Shown in pieces: positions 58,301-64,000 of a DNA stretch of 64,000 bases. This stretch comes from Scolanthus callimorphus (Eukaryota; Cnidaria; Anthozoa; Actiniaria; Edwardsiidae): contig CM066920.1 in NCBI GenBank assembly GCA_033964015.1, forward strand, positions 11,313,912 to 11,377,911, written 5' to 3'. Every line of letters starts with the position of its first letter. Position 1 is the first letter of the stretch. The notes under the pieces are model-generated. The model was not told where the DNA came from, made no database searches, and worked only from the letters and a program-made list of their open reading frames with translations. The position numbers were made by a program, and so were the translations under genes.

Positions 58301-60166
58301 ATCAGGTGGTGGCATGTGACCCAAATTCAGAGCAGGGATTGGATGCTTATCCAATGAATAATAGATGAATGGTTTACTGTTTATTACTCATGACAGTGTT
58401 AAGTGTTAAAATCAAGATCAAATAACCTAATCAAAATAACCACTGTTTTCTTTGCGCTTTCTCACAGACTTCAGATTCCTTCAGCAGTTTACTTGGTAAG
58501 TCAGAATGTTTGTTCGGCACATAAAGTCTGCTGAAACTCTCAGGGGAAAAATGTTACTATGTCAATGTAGCAAAATAGATTTTGGAAGTTCAAGCCCCAA
58601 TATGCGCACTCTCGATTATTGATTCCCCATAATCCATGACACAACTGACACAACTACTTCAACTTTATTTCAATAATATCAATATATGAGACAAAATGAA
58701 CTCATCCTGCAGGTAGCGGAGCTAATCGAGGCAGGATGAGTTTTAATGAGATACATTATAATTGAATCACTACTAGTCATGTATACTGTATAACAGCCTT
58801 CATGTTTTTAAGCTCTGCGATGCAGCAATTTGTGCCGTCCTAATACAGCCTACTACTGCGCTTTTCATAATTCTGCAAACGCTGGACCTACTAATAATTA
58901 ATTCTGTTTCCAAAGCGTTCCCTGAATCAAACATCTCAGCAACCCAGTAGCTTTTGCAAAACCTCTGATTGATAATTTTGGTTGGTAATGGTTACCGGTA
59001 GTTGTGCGATTGAAGGAAGCTGCTAAAACATGGTTGCTTCAGAGTTCACAGAAATATGAAAACCTCAGCAAGTCCTCCAACATCTCTTTGTCTAGCGGTT
59101 ATGTATTTCTACCACTTTGAGTTCCCTCACAATGAGAAGACCCTTTCTTTATTTGAGTCTGGGTTTGCTTAAATACTTATAAGTGTTTGTGTTATCTTTA
59201 AACCAGACAAAATTACTGTGTCCCCAGAGAAGGGGGAACGGCGCATTGTTCAACCAGAAACTCCCGTGGCTGCAATGGATATGGTGTGTCAAGATTACCT
59301 GCATACTCCTAGACATCCCACCATAGCTAGCGAGGTACAGATGGCATACATACTTCTTATTGTCGTTGTTCAATTGCTTGCTACAATTACTTAAAAAGAT
59401 TTAAGAAATTCAGCATTTCCCGTGAATGGGTTTCTGCAGAAATTCTCTGTGCTGTTGAGGAACCTTGGATTCCCACAGGGGTCTTTGTGTATGGGATCGC
59501 ATTTTTTTTCCACACCTGGGGGTTGAGGACCCTACCATTTGAAGACCACGCCCTCCCCTGGAATTTCCAGAGGACCTGATCACCCCCGTTCCCTGGAATT
59601 TGAATGTACCCCTTCTCTCAAAATTTTCAGGTTGCCTAAACACCCCCCTTTTCCACAGCTTAGACAGTCCCCTCCCCTGAGGAGTTCTCACCCCCCCCCC
59701 CCCCCCCCCCCCCGGAATTTCGACAGGTTTTTGTGTGTGGAAAATTGGGAATTCCTTGATTGTTGATTGGGAATTCCTTGATTGTTGAGTACAGCTAAGC
59801 AATCTTTTTAACTAGTATGAGCTTTGATGGCTAGAACCAACTGTCAATTCCTTGATGGGAATTCCTTGATAGGGAGAGTACGGGTATTTTTTCGAACAGC
59901 CCAATAGACCCATTTCTGGGATGAAATTCCAGGTGCTACCATTTCATTTCATGTGCTGATTTTGTCATTAGATGGACAAAGCCCTTCAGTCCATGATGGA
60001 CGAAAACAGCGTGGACTACGTGCGCAAGTTTCAGGACCTCGTCAAAGGCTTTTCCGATCATCAAAGGGCTGGCGACGGGAGTAGCTCTGATAGCAGCAGC
60101 TCTGGAGGCTTATTCAGCTTTAAAAACATATTGGGAAAGGGCTCTGGGACTGACGATCAGTTATAG
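52382..60166 (+). CDS. CRAMP1: Protein cramped-like (chromatin regulator)
   Basis: Six exons with matching phases: 52382-52676, 53884-55515, 56355-57184, 58468-58495, 59207-59334, 59972-60166; 1035 residues. Homologue of Drosophila cramped and human CRAMP1, linked to Polycomb function and linker-histone gene expression. SANT/Myb-like domain at about residues 131-190 (WDAWGIKDKNAFFDALNDFG, KDFDKIQSHLATKHK, QVRHFYYRTLNKISKF), then the cramped-specific block (LTCYGELRKKL, LNELIANGTTTIRYNGR, RLSQNPRL, INFLMSKW). The middle is a low-complexity Ser/Thr/Pro region; the C-terminus (SMMDENSVDYVRKFQDLVKG) is conserved. The start is the first in-frame ATG; upstream the frame has only TTG. Acceptor of exon 2 is tttaag. 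AATAAA at 60865-60870. Confidence 0.92.
53565..53790. repeat. Dispersed repeat in CRAMP1 intron 1
   Basis: gtggtttataatgtgagaaa then cgcacgagggatgctgg, and inverted ttttataaaatagct / agctattttataaaa. Related to 56035-56270 in the next intron. Confidence 0.65.
55541..55880. repeat. Imperfect tandem repeat, about 85-bp unit, 4 units
   Basis: caatgtc... then ggctggctagctaccct or gtagctagctacagtac then ttcaccccc recur four times, directly after the exon-2 donor of CRAMP1. Confidence 0.8.
56035..56270. repeat. Dispersed repeat in CRAMP1 intron 2
   Basis: tctgtggtttataatgtgat then aaacgcatttgggatgctg matches the intron-1 copy, in the same direction. Confidence 0.65.
57641..57864. mobile_element. 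MITE in CRAMP1 intron 3
   Basis: accaaattggctaacggtgt then ttacatcttgttgccac faces gtggcaacaagactgatgta then aacactgttagccgatttggt. Confidence 0.8.
58468..58495 (+). CDS. CRAMP1: CRAMP1 28-nt microexon
   Basis: Encodes TSDSFSSLL plus one base. Acceptor ctttctcacag, donor gtaagt; the phases (0 in, 1 out) fit exactly between exons 3 and 5. Confidence 0.8.
59207..59334 (+). CDS. CRAMP1: CRAMP1 exon 5
   Basis: Completes D then KITVSPEKGERRIVQPETPV to RHPTIASE. Acceptor aaaccag, donor gtacag, phase 0 out, so the last exon starts on ATG codon M972. Confidence 0.82.
59505..59745. mobile_element. MITE-like element with long C run, CRAMP1 intron 5
   Basis: ttttccacacctgggggttg faces a C run of at least 20 then gacaggtttttgtgtgtgga. 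Shares gggggttgaggacc with 23960-24259. attgggaattccttgattgt is tandemly repeated just after. Confidence 0.65.
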
Positions 60167-61289
60167 TAATCAGGTAATGTCATCTTCCGCTTATCCCTGT
60201 CAATGCGAGGAACTCCCTGATCATCATGGACCTATCGGCGCATTAAGTCCCGATTAACAGTTTCTAGACGGCGCTGAAGAAACAAAAATGTTAGGTACAT
60301 GGTCTTGAATGTTGAGTACAGCTAAGCAATCTTTTTAACTAGTATAAACTTTGATGGCTAGAACCATCTGTCAAACGAAATACGCTGATGCTGATGTGTT
60401 AAGGGCTCTTTTCTGTGTTGGGTTCTCGTTGTGTTAAGTATACGAAACTGAGAGATCTTTCTTTAGCTAATAGCTATCGTTCGTTACAGTAAGTCATTTT
60501 GGTAGGTGAGTTAACATTCAAGGGACATGGTCTCCAAAAACATCACAATTTGAGCATCGCCAATTTTCAAAATAGCACCTCGAACTCGTAAAGAATTTCA
60601 ACATGATATAGTGAAAGTTTGAGGTCATGCAGATGCAGGATTGTAAATATATTCGCGGATTCTGATTACAGCTTAATGACGATTTGTCTCATCTGAAATC
60701 TAACTTCGATTTCTTAGATCTTAATTCGCTCATATCGTAGTAATCCCTCATCGGAATCCTTACAAACTCTTTAAATTTCAGAGAATATATTTGTGACTAT
60801 AGTTATGTTCGTGTTTTCTAGGCGACCATGCCCATTTGAATTTCATTAGTTTGATAACAAAACCAATAAACTTTAGATGGATCTTTGAATGAGCTCTTGC
60901 CATTTTGACACTTTATTATCCGATAAAGAATTAAGAGTTAAATCGAAATGGAACATTGTTGTTTGTTTGCTTGAGGCAGATACTCTATAATTGCTCTTAT
61001 ATAAGCTTAAAGAGTTAAAGTTGCTATTATATTCGCTTTGAATATGTAAATAGATGTATATTTTAAATAAAGAGTTTATTATATTAATCATCGTTGATGT
61101 TAAGATATTCGCTGAGATATTCCTTACACAAAGGATATATTTTTCTCAATGTTAACGTTTTCTCTTTTTCTCCTTGCAAAGTACTTTCATCCTAAATAGA
61201 CAGAATCGAAATTATTCGATTATACTTGATAGTAAACAGCTCATTTACACGACTAGTATAACTACTACAGTTCTTTTCAGTCTTCTTTT

Positions 61290-61480
61290 ATAGAACGGAT
61301 TTCAGATGAATGTCGAAAAGTATTTGTATATGTACTTGCATTCTCTTTGGTTCCTCATTTCTGCCAACCAATCAAATTGCGAACTAAACGCAGGCGTGTA
61401 TTTAATAATCACGTGTTCACTGTATAATAATCACGTGTTCACTGTATAATAATCACGTGTCATTTGAAACTCGCTCTATT
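61290..61480. mobile_element. MITE, TAGAG family (copy 4 of 4)
   Basis: tagaacggatttcagatgaa then tgtcg faces acgtgtcatttgaaactcgc then tcta. Inside, ataatcacgtgttcactgt is repeated in tandem. Confidence 0.7.
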
Positions 61481-61565
61481 TAATAATTAGACCTCGAGCC
61501 CGAAAGGGCTACGGGCCAAGGCCGAATGGGTTATTGACCCGTGACCCTTGAGGGCGAGAGGTCTA

Positions 61566-61772
61566 ATTGTTTTAGTATCACCCAACTAGTTGAACAAAAA
61601 AAGTGAAAAATATCAACAGAAACCTCGACAAAACGAGAAGCGGCCGCCATTGTTTTCATGTTCAAAATCGGCGCTTTTTCTACTAGAGGTCTATTGATAA
61701 TAGTCCCCTAGTAGCGTAGCCAATCAGAATGCAGCATTGACAATAGTTCACTAGTTGGGTGATACTAATGAA
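61566..61772. mobile_element. MITE
   Basis: tagtatcacccaactagttg faces actagttgggtgatacta. Immediately upstream, ttagacctcgagcccgaaag / gggcgagaggtctaa (61486-61570) forms another inverted pair. Confidence 0.75.
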
Positions 61773-62116
61773 AATTAACACCTCTTTTGAGAGTATGAAA
61801 TAACTTCAATTTCTGAACAAAGGGTGTTCGCCACGGCTTATGGTAGCTGTAGAACATTGCGCCATAATGCAAAGTTCTATGTACATTTTCCCAAAAAAAA
61901 ACACTGTTGATTCAGCTGTAAAACTGTGATAACGTTATCTCTTAAATGGCAAAGGGTTGCGTACGCAAATGCATTTCTCGCGTATTTATTTTCCCTCGAG
62001 GAGGAGTAACCAAGTTGTAGCTTCCTTCAGACAAAATAACACGTTTCTATCCTACAGTGTACTAAAACGGAACACTGGACAGACCATTGCAACAATAGAT
62101 AGACCAATGCAGCCAT

Positions 62117-64000
62117 TTACCTGGGCACAAATACATGCCGCACTCGTCCGTTAGGGTCGCACATTCGTTCAAGGTAAATCGCCTCGAGCAATAGCACAGA
62201 GGCTTCTCGCCTCAGTTTAGCAGCCTTGGCCGCTGCACGCCGTTGAAACTCCCCGTAACTTTCATTGCCCTTGTTCTCTTCTTTCTCCTTTTCTATTTCT
62301 TTATGAAGAGTTAAAGTTTTTCTGTACATATGTAGCTTTTTCTTGATTTCAGTCATAGGCTTGTCCAGTTGATCGCTGTTATCATATGCTTCACTACTAT
62401 TAAGGTCGCTCTCTGCTTTTTCGTCGATTGTTGTGAGAGTTGGTCCTTCAAAGCTTCTCCGTCTCCCATGAGATCCCCTCCTATGCCTTGATACCTTCTT
62501 TCTGACTTTAGGTTTACGATACACAGCATTGGAATACAAACGTTGCCTTGTTGGTATCGCCTGGGGTATTCTCCCTTCCCTTGTATGCTGATCTGCATTT
62601 ACGTCGTCATAGGATATTCCCTGCAATTCTTTATACTGTTCTCTGTCATTGAGCTCGTCTTCCCATATCTGTTCTAGTTCATTTTCAATCTCGCTTTCCT
62701 GTGTTTCCTGGCTATAGTCTATGGTCTCGGTGCTGCTGGAGTTACTATGAGCAAGATCATAGTCGCCATCATCCAACTGTCTTGAGTTGTGCTCCTCTAC
62801 TGGAAACCTTACATCCTGAACATTGTCACACTCATCCGAATCCGCTTGTATGTTGACCTCACGTTTGCGTTGCTCAGTGTTGTTTTGCGGAGCAAATTTG
62901 GCCTGTGAGTCGTCATTACTGTCCTCTTTCGATACCAAGCGTCCCATTCGGTGTTTGTTCTGCGCCTTGAATGTTTCATTGATAACAAATTGTTGATTAC
63001 CATTACGTGGGGACTGACGCTTCGATGGTGGCAGCGGCAGAATGAGATTTTGTGGTATTTCTTTCACATGGCCTACGTCACTATCTCTGTCACCTAGGTC
63101 TTTGTCCATATCTGTCCGAGGGTCAGGCTGAGTTTCTGATTTCTCAAAATTATCAGGACTTGTAGGTACAGAGCGATCAAGACTCTCTGCAGACGAGCTA
63201 CTGTTCCGTGACAGGCTCCGAGCCAATGTGCCTAAATGATTCCTAAGCTTCTCCCGCTCTTGAAGAGCTTCTTTAAGTCTCTTCTGATATGATTGCAGCT
63301 CTGCAGGACTAGGAATGCGAACATTGTTATTCATAACGTCGACTTTATCATATTCATGGCTGTCCCCTACACTGCGTAGCTGTAGCTTCACAGGTCCTTT
63401 GTCATCCACCACTTTATCTTCGTTGATACCGTTCCTTTTGTCCCGAAAGTGTTTTCTTTTTATACTTGTAGCATCAACTGTCGTCGTCTGTTCTTGTTGC
63501 TCCGTGCGGTTACCCTTTCGCTTGCTTTTCACATAATTTTGCGAATCTCCTTGAAGTTTAGACGAAATATGTCCACTTGCTTCTGTCCCGGAATGTTCTT
63601 CACCCTGGCCTTGCTCTGCTTCCGTGTTTTTAGTGCCCTTGGTTACGTCTGTTCTCGTCTCTCTCGTGGCATAACTCCCCCGATCTCGCGGAACACCATT
63701 GTTATCACTCTCTCTGCGACGTTGAGGCGAACGTTTTGCACGAGTGACGGGCGATTTCTTTTCAGTTTGCGAAAGTGATAAACGGATAGCGCCTGGATGT
63801 TCTCCTTCTCCATGCTCAAACCCTTGGTTGTAATGTCCTTGAGCGTCCTTGCGTTTCTCCTTTTCCTTGCCATTAGTGTCTGCGTCATCTTCAGACACGT
63901 TTTGTCTGCTTGCCTCTAACAAATCTTCAGTAGAAGTAGATGGCATAGGATTCTCCAATAAAGCACACAATCGCAGGTAGAATGTCCAAGCTACTTGTAG
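62117..64000 (-). CDS. Unrecognised long charged protein, 3' exon (partial)
   Basis: Open frame from the right edge of the window to a stop at 62117-62119; at least 617 codons after 63970 and still open to 64000 (VAWTFYLRLCALLENPMPST), so the 5' end lies outside or at a splice acceptor near the edge. The first ATG inside is at codon 9 of the 617 (NPMPST) but need not be the start. Very rich in Lys, Glu, Arg, Ser and Asp, likely disordered. Possible coiled coils: LQSYQKRLKEALQEREKLRN near residue 228 and KKKLHMYRKTLTLHKEIEKE near 545. Ends ASVLLLEAIYLERMCDPNGR then VRHVFVPR. A long intron-free, composition-biased terminal exon. Convergent with CRAMP1. I do not recognise the family. Confidence 0.7.
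   Translation of the reverse strand, partial: LQVAWTFYLRLCALLENPMPSTSTEDLLEASRQNVSEDDADTNGKEKEKRKDAQGHYNQGFEHGEGEHPGAIRLSLSQTEKKSPVTRAKRSPQRRRESDNNGVPRDRGSYATRETRTDVTKGTKNTEAEQGQGEEHSGTEASGHISSKLQGDSQNYVKSKRKGNRTEQQEQTTTVDATSIKRKHFRDKRNGINEDKVVDDKGPVKLQLRSVGDSHEYDKVDVMNNNVRIPSPAELQSYQKRLKEALQEREKLRNHLGTLARSLSRNSSSSAESLDRSVPTSPDNFEKSETQPDPRTDMDKDLGDRDSDVGHVKEIPQNLILPLPPSKRQSPRNGNQQFVINETFKAQNKHRMGRLVSKEDSNDDSQAKFAPQNNTEQRKREVNIQADSDECDNVQDVRFPVEEHNSRQLDDGDYDLAHSNSSSTETIDYSQETQESEIENELEQIWEDELNDREQYKELQGISYDDVNADQHTREGRIPQAIPTRQRLYSNAVYRKPKVRKKVSRHRRGSHGRRRSFEGPTLTTIDEKAESDLNSSEAYDNSDQLDKPMTEIKKKLHMYRKTLTLHKEIEKEKEENKGNESYGEFQRRAAAKAAKLRREASVLLLEAIYLERMCDPNGRVRHVFVPR

Larger units (their letters stand above)
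60167..62116. other. Convergent intergenic region
   Basis: CRAMP1 3' region (AATAAA at 60865 and near 61066). gttgagtacagctaagcaat (60309) repeats a segment of CRAMP1 intron 5 (59785). Elements at 61290-61480, 61486-61570 and 61566-61772. No gene. Confidence 0.65.

Noticed and set aside
59410..59802. 130-codon minus-strand frame with a Gly run
   Set aside because: Comes from the C run of a MITE-like element in a CRAMP1 intron.

Overview
This is a eukaryotic, animal (metazoan) window: genes are split by GT-AG introns, introns are long and packed with small inverted-repeat transposons, and the recognisable genes are an inositol 1,4,5-trisphosphate receptor, CRAMP1, TXNDC9 and TRMT10A. Gene style, about 40 percent GC and the crowd of MITE-like elements suggest a marine invertebrate, most likely an anthozoan cnidarian. 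The species is an inference; nothing in the window names it.

Layout. (1) 666-44708 (+): the 3' part of an IP3 receptor gene, 21 coding exons (about 1080 codons) from the regulatory region through the RIH-associated domain, six membrane segments, pore filter, zinc-binding linker and C-terminal coiled coil. The N-terminal ligand-binding part lies upstream of the window. (2) Inside its 17.6-kb intron (2297-19943) sits a nested, same-strand cluster of four related genes for a PD-(D/E)XK nuclease-like protein that I cannot place in a named family. Copies 1 and 2 are intact; copies 3 and 4 are frameshifted. A 65-bp minisatellite lies upstream of each copy, from one weak unit to about 26 units. (3) 47246-48256 (-) TRMT10A and 48553-49211 (+) TXNDC9, both uninterrupted by introns, share a 296-bp divergent promoter region. 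(4) 52382-60166 (+): a six-exon CRAMP1 gene, apparently complete. (5) 62117 to the right edge (-): the 3' part of a gene for a long, charged, unrecognised protein.

Between and inside genes there is much repeat structure: a 5'-truncated L2/CR1-type retrotransposon inserted into a 57-bp tandem array that is itself made of a receptor exon end plus its 5' splice site; a 1.1-kb (TTTGC)n tract; a 4-kb palindrome; a 1.1-kb foldback element 10 bp after the pore exon; TTAA-flanked and other MITE families; and several minisatellites.

Three conserved exons carry one-base indels in short homopolymers (two in the receptor, one in TXNDC9). I read these as probable consensus-sequence errors rather than dead genes. 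The most novel biology is the nested nuclease family, with its upstream minisatellite and its evidence of exchange between copies, and the repeated splice sites inside the receptor introns.
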